Of a stretch of DNA of 64,000 bases, positions 8,961 through 16,991 are shown piece by piece. How positions within the stretch are numbered: the stretch's first letter is position 1; each line of letters opens with the position of its first letter. The notes beneath the pieces were generated by a model, which worked only from the letters and a program-made list of their open reading frames with translations, was not told where the DNA came from and made no database searches. Source of the stretch: DASSBQ01 sp040981125 (GTDB lineage: Bacteria > Nitrospirota > Nitrospiria > Nitrospirales > Nitrospiraceae). The position numbers were made by a program, and so were the translations under genes. The stretch spans positions 121,882-185,881 of the forward strand of contig JANRMQ010000008.1 in assembly GCA_040981125.1 (NCBI GenBank). The letters run 5' to 3'.

Positions 8961-10376
8961 TTACGCCTGAATCTTGTCCGTGAGCTTTTTGAATTCCTTC
9001 TGAAAATCGATTTGGCTCTTGTGAGTCGTCCCGCCGAGATGCACGGTCACGCCCGTATCCGCCGGAATGATCTTCGCCCACAGTCGCCGATGATAGATGA
9101 AGGACGATAACGTCATCCCGACGACCAGCATGGTCGATCCGATCCACACAACATTGATGCCGGGGTTCTTGGCGATCTGCAGCCCGGTGAATTTCTTCGG
9201 CTGGTACCCCACCAATTCGAACTGATAGGTGGAGTCCTTCACCTCGAACAGGTCGGGATAGTGGTAAAAAATCCAGGGCGTGGCCTGGACGGAATTGTGT
9301 TCATCGACCGCCAAACGAACCGCGGGATTGGCATGTTCCGCCGATTTGGAAAACACCTTCTTCTCTGTGGAATTAAACGCGAAATCCGCCACGAAATCGG
9401 TCATGGTGATTTTCAAGGGAAGCCCTTCGACCGTCTGTTCCTTCTTCCATTCCAAATCCACGGTTTTCACGACCTTATCGGTCGACTTGTCCTTGATATT
9501 CACGCGCGCCACTTCGATCTGATCCCACGCATCGCCGTAGCTGGATTGATAAAACCAAATGCCCTTATGGACGAGCGGATCATTGACCGTAATTGTCTTG
9601 GTCACGGTCGAAGCGCCGTCTTCGATGACCGTCAACGTACTGTTATACGACTTGACCGATCCATTCTCGTGGTAATCGATCCAGAATTTATCGACGCGCA
9701 AATCAAAATTACCCCGGGGGATGTGATACGTTTGGCCTTCCAAACAGACACCGAATTCCTGAAACCCATAGGAGCTTCCCAGCAGGCCGCCCAACACAAT
9801 GACCGTGGCGCTCAAATGAGCCATGTGAGCGCCCACGCGCCCCATGATGCCCTTCGTGGCATAGATGGTGACTTCACCGGCATCCTTCTTTGCCAGCACC
9901 CGGTAACCTTTTTCGGCAAAGAGCCGCACCATCTGGGCGGCGGTCTGCTCCTGCGAAGAGGACACGCTCAGTTCGGTGTGCTGCTTCATGCCCTTGATGA
10001 ATGGAAGCGTAACACTGACTTTATCCTGCCGCATGGATCGCCAGACGGCCGGAAAGCGCTTATAAAAACAGGTGAGCGAATTAATACAGAGTAGGCCCAG
10101 CAGGCTCGTGAACCACCACGTGTGATACACATCGATGAATCCAAGTCGAACGAACCACCGGTAAGCCTCCTCACCGTATTCTTTGATGTAGACTTCAGGC
10201 CGCTCGCCCTGCTGAATGACGGTCCCGATCGTCGCGGTCATGGCGATCGCGATGAACAAGAACATCGCCAGTTTGATCGAGGCGAAGAACTCGACGACCT
10301 CGCGGGAAAACTCTTCCCATCCGAGGCCCGACGGCCGGGACGTCTCCTGATCGGTAAGGGTGTCCGGATTATTCAT
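8961..10376 (-). CDS. resB: Cytochrome c biogenesis protein ResB/Ccs1
   Basis: A 471-residue ResB family protein: N-terminal transmembrane helices (about residues 30-60 and 85-110), a further helix near 175-195 (MGRVGAHMAHLSATVIVLGG), a large periplasmic domain (about 200-410) and a last membrane segment (about 415-440) before a basic cytoplasmic tail. ResB partners CcsA in system II heme attachment. It is the first gene of the minus-strand operon resB-ccsA-tlpA-resA-ccdA-GGR; the 546-bp gap upstream, shared divergently with metK, should hold its promoter. Confidence 0.92.
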   Translation of the reverse strand: MNNPDTLTDQETSRPSGLGWEEFSREVVEFFASIKLAMFLFIAIAMTATIGTVIQQGERPEVYIKEYGEEAYRWFVRLGFIDVYHTWWFTSLLGLLCINSLTCFYKRFPAVWRSMRQDKVSVTLPFIKGMKQHTELSVSSSQEQTAAQMVRLFAEKGYRVLAKKDAGEVTIYATKGIMGRVGAHMAHLSATVIVLGGLLGSSYGFQEFGVCLEGQTYHIPRGNFDLRVDKFWIDYHENGSVKSYNSTLTVIEDGASTVTKTITVNDPLVHKGIWFYQSSYGDAWDQIEVARVNIKDKSTDKVVKTVDLEWKKEQTVEGLPLKITMTDFVADFAFNSTEKKVFSKSAEHANPAVRLAVDEHNSVQATPWIFYHYPDLFEVKDSTYQFELVGYQPKKFTGLQIAKNPGINVVWIGSTMLVVGMTLSSFIYHRRLWAKIIPADTGVTVHLGGTTHKSQIDFQKEFKKLTDKIQA

Positions 10377-10922
10377 GACATGTCTACTCGCTGCCCCATG
10401 ATTTGGAACATACTATCCATTCTGTGGAGCAAAGATCCACTCCCTGAAACCGGCAGAGCTTTCTCCCGAGAGGTCCGCTACCATGGGGGTCGGGGTGGCC
10501 GAGGAGGAAGCGATAGAGTATAGCGCTGGGCGAAAGCCGCGAAATTCCAGCCATCTTACAAGTCGATTCGGAGCACTGTCAAGCAACGCCCTTATGGGGA
10601 TTGCGGGCAAGTTTGCCGGCAGAAGCACTGAAGTCGTGTCATTCCCGCGGAAGCGAAATCCAGCAAAGACCTTCTCCACGGCATTGGCCTTTGATCAACG
10701 AGTGGATGCCCGGCTTGGCGAGCATGAGGCAAACGGACACCGACCCACTACCCCTTATGGCTTGGCCGGCGCGATAATATGCCAGAATGGTGGACAATTG
10801 TGGGTTACTCATATAAAATTCGACCTGTTTTTTTGGATCAGCTTCAGCGCCAGTCATCTACGGTGTCAAGAGGATAGAAACTCATCCGGGCCGCCGTTTC
10901 ACTACACATTCCAGGGGGAGCA
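10377..10922 (+). other. Intergenic region between divergent resB and metK
   Basis: A 546-bp stretch with no convincing gene on either strand. It contains a decayed copy of a dispersed repeat (10621-10754) and, before metK, an AT-rich segment with TATAAA near 10815-10820 that could be a -10 region. A good Shine-Dalgarno (AGGGGGAG) precedes the metK ATG. I looked for SAM or SAH riboswitch cores and saw none. Confidence 0.6.
10621..10754 (+). repeat. Dispersed repeat C, copy 1 (PAKAGIH-type, decayed)
   Basis: This stretch resembles 37218-37307: shared blocks are AGAAGCACTG near its start, TTGATCAA, GTGGATGCCCG and CCCACTACCC at the end. Read on the minus strand, the core translates as the familiar repeat-derived string AKPGIHSLIK. 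The hairpin that is perfect in copy 2 is degenerate here. It carries no gene. Confidence 0.65.
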
Positions 10923-12071
10923 ATGAGACATAATTATTTGTTCACGTCGGAATCCGTCACCGAAGGGCATCCGGATAAGATCGCCGACCAAATTTCGGAC
11001 GGCATCCTCGACGCCATCATCGCCCAAGACAAGTATTGCCGGGTCGCCTGCGAAACGATTCTGACCACCGGGATTGCCTTTGTCGCCGGTGAAATTTCGA
11101 CCAAAGCCTACGTTGAAATCCCGGATATTATTCGTGAGGTCATCAAAGACGTGGGTTATACCGATGCCTCTTGGGGATTCGACAGCCTGACGTGCTCGGT
11201 GTTGACCTCGATCCACCAACAGTCCGGCGATATCGCCATGGGCGTGGACTCGGGCGGAGCCGGAGACCAGGGATTGATGTTCGGCTACGCCACCAACGAA
11301 TCAACCGAACTGATGCCTATGCCGATCGTCCTGGCCCATCGACTGACAAAGCGCCTCGCGGAAGTGCGAAAGAAAAAAATCCTGCCGTGGGTCCGGCCGG
11401 ACGGCAAGTCTCAAGTCACCATCGAGTACAAGAACAACAAACCGTTCCGCATCGATACCGTCGTGGTCTCGACACAGCACAGTCCGGACGTCACCAGCAA
11501 ACAGATTGAAAAAGAGATCATGGAGCAAGTCATCAGGCCGGTCATGCCGAAGAACCTCTACGATCCAACAAGCGTCAAGCACCATATCAATCCAACCGGT
11601 CGCTTTGTAGTGGGAGGGCCGATGGGCGACACCGGGCTGACCGGACGCAAGATCATCGTCGATACCTATGGAGGTCAGGGGAGCCACGGAGGAGGAGCCT
11701 TCTCCGGCAAGGATCCGTCAAAAGTCGATCGATCGGCATCCTACATGGCCCGCTATATCGCCAAGAACCTTGTCGCAGCCGGCCTCGCGGATAAGTGTGA
11801 AGTTCAGCTGGCCTACGCTATCGGCGTCGCCGATCCCGTCTCCGTTTTGGTCGATACCAAGAATACCGAGAAGGTCTCCGTAGACTTGCTCGACAAGCTG
11901 GTTCGCAGGCACTTCCCGATGACTCCGCGCGGTATCATCGACCATCTCAAACTCCGCCGGCCTATTTTCAAGAAGACCGCGGCCTACGGACACTTCGGCC
12001 GGAATGAACCGGAATTCATCTGGGAGAAGACCGACAAGGTCAAGGCTCTACGGAAGGATGCGGGCCTCTAA
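10923..12071 (+). CDS. metK: S-adenosylmethionine synthetase
   Basis: A 382-residue MetK that makes S-adenosylmethionine from ATP and methionine in the cytosol. Family hallmarks are present in order: SESVTEGHPDKIADQISD at the N-terminus, the GAGDQGLMFGYA hexapeptide region about residues 112-123, and the glycine-rich P-loop-like GGGAFSGKDPSKVDRSA near 257-273. A strong ribosome-binding site (AGGGGGAG) supports the ATG. It is followed by a terminator-like hairpin and then ahcY on the same strand, so two adjacent steps of the methyl cycle sit together. Confidence 0.97.
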   Translation: MRHNYLFTSESVTEGHPDKIADQISDGILDAIIAQDKYCRVACETILTTGIAFVAGEISTKAYVEIPDIIREVIKDVGYTDASWGFDSLTCSVLTSIHQQSGDIAMGVDSGGAGDQGLMFGYATNESTELMPMPIVLAHRLTKRLAEVRKKKILPWVRPDGKSQVTIEYKNNKPFRIDTVVVSTQHSPDVTSKQIEKEIMEQVIRPVMPKNLYDPTSVKHHINPTGRFVVGGPMGDTGLTGRKIIVDTYGGQGSHGGGAFSGKDPSKVDRSASYMARYIAKNLVAAGLADKCEVQLAYAIGVADPVSVLVDTKNTEKVSVDLLDKLVRRHFPMTPRGIIDHLKLRRPIFKKTAAYGHFGRNEPEFIWEKTDKVKALRKDAGL

Positions 12072-12095
12072 CCCGAGGCTCCATGTGCGGCACAC

Positions 12096-12128
12096 GGGGG
12101 GACGGATTGACCGATCCGTCCCCCTTTT
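12096..12128 (+). terminator. Rho-independent terminator after metK
   Basis: An 11-bp GC-rich perfect stem (GGGGACGGAT-type left arm 12097-12107, right arm 12114-12124) with a 6-nt loop is followed directly by TTTT. It lies 24 bp after the metK stop and 41 bp before ahcY. It should end metK transcripts or act as a partial attenuator before ahcY. Confidence 0.8.
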
Positions 12129-12165
12129 CATGACCATCGACTGACGATCACAACGGGAGGGTTCT

Positions 12166-13422
12166 GTGGATTACGATGTCAAAGACCTCAGATTGGCGGA
12201 GCAAGGAAACCTGAAGATTGAATGGGCGGAAGCCACGATGCCGGTACTCCGTCTGATCAGAAAGCGATTCGAGAAGGAGCAACCGTTTCGCGGCATTCGC
12301 ATGGCGGCCTGCCTCCATGTCACCACGGAAACCGCGAATCTGATGAAAACCTTGAAGGCGGGCGGCGCCGATGTCCGGCTTTGTGCCTCCAACCCGCTCA
12401 GCACGCAGGATGACGTGGCCGCCGCTCTGGTGCAGCATGAAGGTATTCCGGTATTCGCCATCAAGGGCGAAGACAACGAGACGTACTATCGGCACATTGA
12501 ATCGGCCATCGCTCACAAGCCGCATATCTCAATGGACGACGGAGCGGACGTAGTCTCTCATCTCCATTCGAAGCGGAAAGAATTTTTGAAGCATGTCATC
12601 GGCGGCACCGAAGAAACGACGACCGGCGTGATCAGGCTCCGGAGCATGGCCCAGAAGAAAGTGCTGCGCTTCCCGGTCATATCCGTCAACGACGCCGATA
12701 CCAAACACATGTTCGACAACCGGTACGGGACGGGACAGAGTACGATAGACGGCATCATCCGGGCGACGAACCGGCTCGTCTGCGGATCCACCTTCGTCGT
12801 CGCCGGGTACGGCTGGTGCGGGCGGGGGATCGCGATGCGGGCGAGGGGGATGGGGGCCGACGTGGTCGTCACGGAGATCGATCCGCTCAAGGCATTGGAA
12901 GCGGTCATGGACGGATTCCGTGTCATGCCGATGGAACTGGCCGCGCCTATCGGAGATTTCTTCGTGACCGTGACCGGCAACCTCAAGGTCATCCGCGGCG
13001 AACATTTCGAAGCGATGAAAGACGGCGCCATCGTCTGCAACTCGGGCCATTTCAACGTGGAACTCGATATCCCTGCGCTGGAGAAGTTCAGCAAGAAGAA
13101 GCGGGTCGTGCGGTCCGGCGTAGAAGAATATACGTTGAAGAATCGGCGCCGCGTGAGCCTGCTCGGCGAAGGGCGGCTGGTCAATCTCGCCACAGCGGAA
13201 GGCCATCCGTCCAGCGTGATGGATATGAGCTTCGCGAATCAGGCATTAGGAGCCGAGTTCATCGTCAAGAATCATAAGAAGCTCGAAAAGAAGGTCTATC
13301 CCGTGCCGCCGGAGATCGACAAGGAGATTGCCCGCCTGAAGCTTGCCGGCATGGGCGTCTCGATCGACAAGCTGACCAAGGAACAGGACAAGTATTTGGC
13401 CTCGTGGGAAATGGGGACGTGA
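12166..13422 (+). CDS. ahcY: Adenosylhomocysteinase (S-adenosylhomocysteine hydrolase)
   Basis: A 418-residue SAHase that reversibly splits S-adenosylhomocysteine into adenosine and homocysteine with bound NAD. The NAD-binding motif reads VVAGYGWCGRGIAMRARGMGA (about residues 209-229), and the family signature NSGHFNVELDIPAL follows near 287-300. The start is a GTG at 12166 preceded 5 bp away by GGGAGG; the downstream protein YDVKDLRLAEQGNLKIEWA matches SAHase N-termini. The length fits the shorter SAHases that lack the insert found in some bacteria. Confidence 0.96.
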   Translation: MDYDVKDLRLAEQGNLKIEWAEATMPVLRLIRKRFEKEQPFRGIRMAACLHVTTETANLMKTLKAGGADVRLCASNPLSTQDDVAAALVQHEGIPVFAIKGEDNETYYRHIESAIAHKPHISMDDGADVVSHLHSKRKEFLKHVIGGTEETTTGVIRLRSMAQKKVLRFPVISVNDADTKHMFDNRYGTGQSTIDGIIRATNRLVCGSTFVVAGYGWCGRGIAMRARGMGADVVVTEIDPLKALEAVMDGFRVMPMELAAPIGDFFVTVTGNLKVIRGEHFEAMKDGAIVCNSGHFNVELDIPALEKFSKKKRVVRSGVEEYTLKNRRRVSLLGEGRLVNLATAEGHPSSVMDMSFANQALGAEFIVKNHKKLEKKVYPVPPEIDKEIARLKLAGMGVSIDKLTKEQDKYLASWEMGT

Positions 13423-13433
13423 AGATGGGAAGG

Positions 13434-13461
13434 CCGGAGCTGCTCTGCTCAGCAGCTCCGG
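13434..13461 (+). terminator. Hairpin after ahcY
   Basis: A perfect 11-bp stem (13434-13444 with 13451-13461) and a 6-nt loop sit 12 bp after the ahcY stop. No U-tract follows, so it may be a transcript-end stabiliser or a weak terminator. Confidence 0.55.
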
Positions 13462-13879
13462 CTCGACCGCGCTAAGTCTCCCGGCTGCTCGCCTGCGGAA
13501 CTCGTTTCATTCTCAGCTTGGCTCGAACGAAACTTCAAACAGTCCTCGGCGCCGCTTAAGCGGCCGCACCTGCTCGGCAAGCGCGGTGCCCGAGCCTCCG
13601 CTGAATTCGCGAAGCAACCCCGTCTTTCCGCGTCACACAGGGCACTCGCTTGTCCTGCCGCCCGTGAATGCATGGTCCCCGGATTCATGTCGGTTTTTCA
13701 CCGCGGATGAAAGAGGATGTGCGCAGAGAGCTGATCATGGCGCCGGCCTCAATTGAGCGCGCAACCGATGAGCCGCGACGGCATTTCGGCTGAGAACTGA
13801 GGCCTCACAGGAGGCCGTGGGCCGAAGTCTACCACGACCACATTTCTATGTTTTCTCAGCATGCGCGCTGTGATGGCGT

Positions 13880-14040
13880 GTGAGCGTAATTGCGATCGCG
13901 CCGTGCTGATGTGCGAACGGAGACACGAGCGAGGTCCGACCACCGATGCTCGCAAAGAAGACAAGCATCGGCGGATCGGAGCCCCCCATATTCTGATGTG
14001 GGGGTTGGGGAGAATCGCAGCCGTCCATCCGTGAGCTACA
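13880..14040 (-). repeat. Dispersed repeat A, copy 1
   Basis: Two inverted repeats lie side by side: CCGATGCT at 13943-13950 pairs with AGCATCGG at 13964-13971, and CCCCCATA at 13983-13990 pairs with TGTGGGGG at 13997-14004. The order of blocks (GCC.TGCTG, GACG/CACGAG, CCGATG, CGCA, second hairpin, GAGAAT) recurs at 16725-16960, with a different hairpin sequence in the same place. This suggests a diverged family of structured non-coding repeats. Confidence 0.55.
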
Positions 14041-14186
14041 ACAGCTAGGCGGGGACGCACGCAAGCGACTTACCCCGCCACAGCGCACATTTTTCCTCCC
14101 TTCGTCAACCGCGGCATTCTCGTCAGGATGCCTTTCTGTCTGAGAACCAGCCTATCCTAGTAACCAAACTCTGAAGGGACGGCCGG

Positions 14187-14215
14187 TTGACTCGTTTCGG
14201 CAACGGGCGTATCGT
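14187..14215 (+). promoter_or_regulatory. Sigma-70-type promoter for the 41-residue peptide gene
   Basis: TTGACT (14187-14192), a 17-bp spacer and TATCGT (14210-14215) match the -35/-10 pattern well. The ATG of the small gene is 60 bp downstream. Confidence 0.6.
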
Positions 14216-14275
14216 TTTCACTCCTGCTCAAAGATATGGCATGGCACGATTCATTGTATTCAAGGAGGGAGAACC

Positions 14276-14401
14276 ATGTCGGTCATGTGCTCCCTGGCAG
14301 TGTGTAAGGCGCAGCAAGGGATGTGCGGGCACGAAAAGGTGATGCTGAGCGTCGCCGTGCTTGCGGCCGTCGGCCTTGGCGCGTATTTTCTGGTCGGCTG
14401 A
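14276..14401 (+). CDS. 41-residue Cys-containing single-helix membrane peptide
   Basis: The ATG at 14276 is preceded at 7 bp by a near-perfect ribosome-binding site (AAGGAGG, 14262-14268), and a good promoter lies 60 bp upstream, so the frame is very likely translated. The product starts MSVMCSLAVCKAQQGMCGHE, with three cysteines and a histidine in the first 20 residues. Then comes one hydrophobic helix (about residues 22-40, VMLSVAVLAAVGLGAYFLV) and a stop. It could be a small membrane subunit or a metal-binding or stress peptide. I do not recognise a named family. It stands alone in a region otherwise free of genes. Confidence 0.7.
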   Translation: MSVMCSLAVCKAQQGMCGHEKVMLSVAVLAAVGLGAYFLVG

Positions 14402-14549
14402 GTCCGCGTTCTGATTTATCGTAATCCCGACTGTAAAATCAGAATGGATTGGTGTGTCGAACGCGGTAACGGCTGCAACCTCTTTGGCTTGTTCCTCAAT
14501 CTCTTTTGCATATTGGGCTTCCATATATTGGAGCAGCTAAGGATTTGCT

Positions 14550-15269
14550 ATGGCCGACATCCATATCGGGCTTTCCGGCTATTCCTACAAACCCTGGCAG
14601 GGGCCGGATCGATTTTACCCTCCGGATATCAAGCAATCAGGGTTTCTCCAACACTATGCCACACGTTATGACACGGTGGAGTTGGACGGAGTCTGGTATC
14701 GCTTTCCAAGCGAAGCCGCGGTTCAGACCTGGATCGAGCAGACCCCGTCCGGTTTTATCTTCTCTCCAAAAGCTCATCGGGAAATCACGCACTACAAGCG
14801 TTTATCATCTGAGAGTCTTTCCGCCGTGGACTTTATGCTCAAACGGCTGGCCCCGATGGCCAATGCCAAGAAGCTTGGCCCCATCCTTCTTCAGTTGCCC
14901 CCTAATCTCAAAGAAAAACTCGATCGCCTGGAAACATTTTTAGCCGCCCTCTCGACGGCTTACCGCTGGGCCATCGAGTTTCGCCATAACAGCTGGCACA
15001 CCAAAGAGACGGAGGAGTTATTGCGCCGTCACCGTATCGCCTGGGCGGCGGTTGAAACGGACGATCGCCAAGCCGAGCACCGCGACACAGCCGAATTTTT
15101 CTATGCCCGCCTGCGGCGAAGCGAGTACGGCATCGACGACTTACAGAAGTGGGCAAAGCGATTGACCGAGAAGCGGGAAAAAGATATGGATTGTTTCGTG
15201 TACTGTAAGCACGAAGATGAGGGCTCGCCTTGGATCTGGGCGGACCAGATGAGAGAACTTACGCGCTGA
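14550..15269 (+). CDS. DUF72 (YecE-like) TIM-barrel protein
   Basis: A 239-residue DUF72 protein. The family start (HIGLSGYSYKPWQGPDRFYP) and the characteristic runs YDTVELDGVWYRFPS, GPILLQLPPNL and WAIEFRHNSWHTKETEELL are visible. DUF72 proteins adopt a TIM barrel, and their biochemical activity is not established. It ends 8 bp from the stop of the convergent sucD. No clear operon partner exists; the 41-residue peptide gene lies 148 bp upstream. Confidence 0.88.
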   Translation: MADIHIGLSGYSYKPWQGPDRFYPPDIKQSGFLQHYATRYDTVELDGVWYRFPSEAAVQTWIEQTPSGFIFSPKAHREITHYKRLSSESLSAVDFMLKRLAPMANAKKLGPILLQLPPNLKEKLDRLETFLAALSTAYRWAIEFRHNSWHTKETEELLRRHRIAWAAVETDDRQAEHRDTAEFFYARLRRSEYGIDDLQKWAKRLTEKREKDMDCFVYCKHEDEGSPWIWADQMRELTR

Positions 15270-15277
15270 CCGGCGAG

Positions 15278-16150
15278 CTAGCGGCCCAGCGCAGTCTTGA
15301 CCGTGTGACCGATTTCCGCCGGGTTCTTGACGACCTGCACGCCGGCAGCTTCGAGCGCCTTCATTTTTTCCGTCGCAGTACCCTTGCCTCCGCTGATGAT
15401 CGCGCCGGCATGACCCATGCGGCGGCCAGGCGGTGCCGTGATACCGGCGATGAAGCTGATCACCGGTTTCTTAATATGCTGTTGGATAAATTCGGCCGCC
15501 TTCTCTTCCGCGTCGCCGCCGATCTCGCCGATCATCACAATGGCTTGAGTCTCAGGGTCTTTCTCAAAGAGCGGCAACACATCCACGAAACTCGTGCCGT
15601 TCACCGGATCGCCGCCGATCCCGATACAGGTCGTTTCACCGAGTCCCAGCGTGGACAGTTGATGCACTGCTTCATACGTGAGCGTGCCGCTGCGTGACAC
15701 GACCCCGACCGCGCCGCGCTTATGAATGAATCCCGGCATGATCCCGATCTTGCATTCATCAACCGTGATGATACCCGGGCAGTTCGGTCCGATGAGCCGA
15801 ACAGGACGACCTTGCAACGCCCGCTTGGCGCGCACCATATCGTTCACCGGAATGCCCTCGGTGATGCAGATGATGAGGGCAATGCCGGCATCCGCGGCTT
15901 CGAGGATGGCATCCGCAGCAAACGGCGGCGGGACAAAAATCAGGGACGTGTCACACTGGGTCTTCTGCACCGCCTCACGGACGGTATTAAAGACCGGAAT
16001 CCCCTCGACCTCCTGGCCGGCTTTCCCCGGCGTGACGCCCGCGACCACCTGCGTGCCATAGGCCTTGCACTGCGTCGCATGAAACGATCCCTCTTTCCCC
16101 GTAATACCCTGCACCACCACCCGCGTATTTTTATTAACGAGAATGCTCAT
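15278..16150 (-). CDS. sucD: Succinyl-CoA ligase (ADP-forming), alpha subunit
   Basis: A 290-residue SucD with an N-terminal CoA-binding Rossmann domain (NTRVVVQGITGKEGSFHATQ), the GPNCPGIITVDECKIGIMPG segment, and the phosphohistidine motif GRRMGHAGAIISGGKGTATEK near residues 240-260. With SucC it interconverts succinate, CoA and ATP with succinyl-CoA, working in the carboxylating direction in the rTCA cycle. Normally sucD follows sucC directly; here an unrelated AT-rich gene intervenes, and its stop codon overlaps the sucD ATG (ATGA). The sucD ribosome-binding site therefore lies inside the foreign-looking frame. Confidence 0.97.
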   Translation of the reverse strand: MSILVNKNTRVVVQGITGKEGSFHATQCKAYGTQVVAGVTPGKAGQEVEGIPVFNTVREAVQKTQCDTSLIFVPPPFAADAILEAADAGIALIICITEGIPVNDMVRAKRALQGRPVRLIGPNCPGIITVDECKIGIMPGFIHKRGAVGVVSRSGTLTYEAVHQLSTLGLGETTCIGIGGDPVNGTSFVDVLPLFEKDPETQAIVMIGEIGGDAEEKAAEFIQQHIKKPVISFIAGITAPPGRRMGHAGAIISGGKGTATEKMKALEAAGVQVVKNPAEIGHTVKTALGR

Positions 16151-16668
16151 GCTGGTTTCCCTTGTCTAGTAAGCTTTCCTCTCATAATCTGTAAATCGAC
16201 TATGGAGCGATAAGCAGCCCAATCCGTTATCCACCCGTCTCTTCCCCAACCGCCTACTACAATGAGAAATTCACCGTGCCTGTTTCCAAGGGCATTGATA
16301 AGGTCTCTTACCTTTACGGATAGAGAACAAGCATTGGCAACAAAGTCTTCGTCCTGCACATAAGTAATCAGTACTTTAAGATTTGAACTTCTCTCGCACA
16401 ATTTCTTCACTTCATTGTCTATGGATGTGTAGTCGTTCTCATGTTCAATCGCGATTTCAGTGTTTCCTCTTCTCCATACATGATCAATTCTCTTGTCTCC
16501 AAAGACTTTACATTCGGGCTCATCAATTTTAAAGCTTTGCGAGTAAGCCATATCCTTCAAGAATGCATTCATTCGTCTTGTCCACTCAGCATCGGAGCAG
16601 TTTTTATCCAATCTAGGATCATTATTCGAAAGCTTATAAAACTCTCTATACCACTCTTCAGCTGTCAT
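16147..16668 (-). CDS. AT-rich hypothetical protein inserted between sucC and sucD (possible nuclease fold)
   Basis: A 173-residue protein of no named family that I recognise, visibly richer in A and T and in AT-ending codons than its neighbours, which suggests recent acquisition. It is soluble, with a central IDHVWRRGNTEIAIEHEND stretch (about residues 61-79). The spacing of Asp62, Glu75 and Glu77 recalls the D-E-x-E variant of restriction-nuclease-like (PD-(D/E)XK) active sites; that is only a resemblance. The following strands (LKVLITYVQDED, EFLIVVGGWGRDG) suit an alpha/beta fold. Its stop overlaps the sucD start by 4 bp, and repeat-like DNA separates it from sucC. Confidence 0.7.
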   Translation of the reverse strand: MTAEEWYREFYKLSNNDPRLDKNCSDAEWTRRMNAFLKDMAYSQSFKIDEPECKVFGDKRIDHVWRRGNTEIAIEHENDYTSIDNEVKKLCERSSNLKVLITYVQDEDFVANACSLSVKVRDLINALGNRHGEFLIVVGGWGRDGWITDWAAYRSIVDLQIMRGKLTRQGKPA

Positions 16669-16724
16669 GGTTAAACGTAACTTGTGACTTATGCAAAAGT
16701 TCGTGCCACAGTATTCGCTATTCC

Positions 16725-16960
16725 TGTATCTGGTTTAGCGGCAAATCGGCGCCATGCTGGCTGACGCGACATTGCGCCGGAGCGACGAGGGCCCCGCCCG
16801 ATGTCCGCAGAAGGAAAGCCGGTACTGACCGACGCACCGTGGTCGAGAGACCACGGCGGAGAGAATACCGGAAGGCTTCCGCTGCGGAGCATCGTGAATG
16901 GGGTGTCGCAGGAGGCGCGAGCGGCAGGTAGCATGGCGCCGCTCTCTCCAACAATTAGGC
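16725..16960 (-). repeat. Dispersed repeat A, copy 2, between the inserted gene and sucC
   Basis: This non-coding DNA contains a perfect hairpin, CCGTGGTC (16837-16844), loop GAGA, GACCACGG (16849-16856). It shares with 13880-14040 the ordered blocks GCC.TGCTG, ACGAGGG.CC, CCGATG, CGCAGAAG and GAGAAT around the hairpin. Apparent minus-strand frames here lack start signals and look spurious. It fills most of the 323-bp gap upstream of the inserted gene. Confidence 0.55.
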
Positions 16961-16991
16961 CAGCGCAAGTCCGGCCATCCCGTTCAACTCT

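Larger units (their letters stand above)
13423..14275 (+). other. Long stretch with no recognised gene
   Basis: About 850 bp between ahcY and a 41-codon gene. Apparent reading frames on both strands lack ribosome-binding sites and recognisable protein features. The stretch holds the ahcY hairpin, a copy of dispersed repeat A (about 13880-14040) and a promoter at 14187-14215. Nothing else could be assigned. Confidence 0.55.

Noticed and set aside
10800..10922. Possible SAM riboswitch before metK
   Set aside because: No SAM-I or SAM-II core motif could be recognised; only an AT-rich promoter-like segment and a ribosome-binding site are seen.
12072..12165. Possible SAH riboswitch before ahcY
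   Set aside because: The only structure seen is a simple stem followed by TTTT, which is a terminator; the conserved SAH riboswitch core could not be found.
13449..13688. 79-codon frame on the minus strand after ahcY
   Set aside because: No ribosome-binding site, arginine/serine/alanine-rich composition typical of shadow frames, and it overlaps the 3' hairpin of ahcY.
13749..14088. Two overlapping minus-strand frames of about 80-100 codons
   Set aside because: They read through the paired arms of repeat A, so their apparent openness comes from the repeat.
16147..16668. Calling the inserted gene a restriction enzyme
   Set aside because: Only three acidic residues with nuclease-like spacing support it; no methyltransferase or known domain accompanies it, so it stays hypothetical.
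16689..16968. Three overlapping minus-strand frames beside sucC
   Set aside because: They lie in repeat A copy 2, have no start signals, and three frames are open together, which suggests GC bias and not coding.
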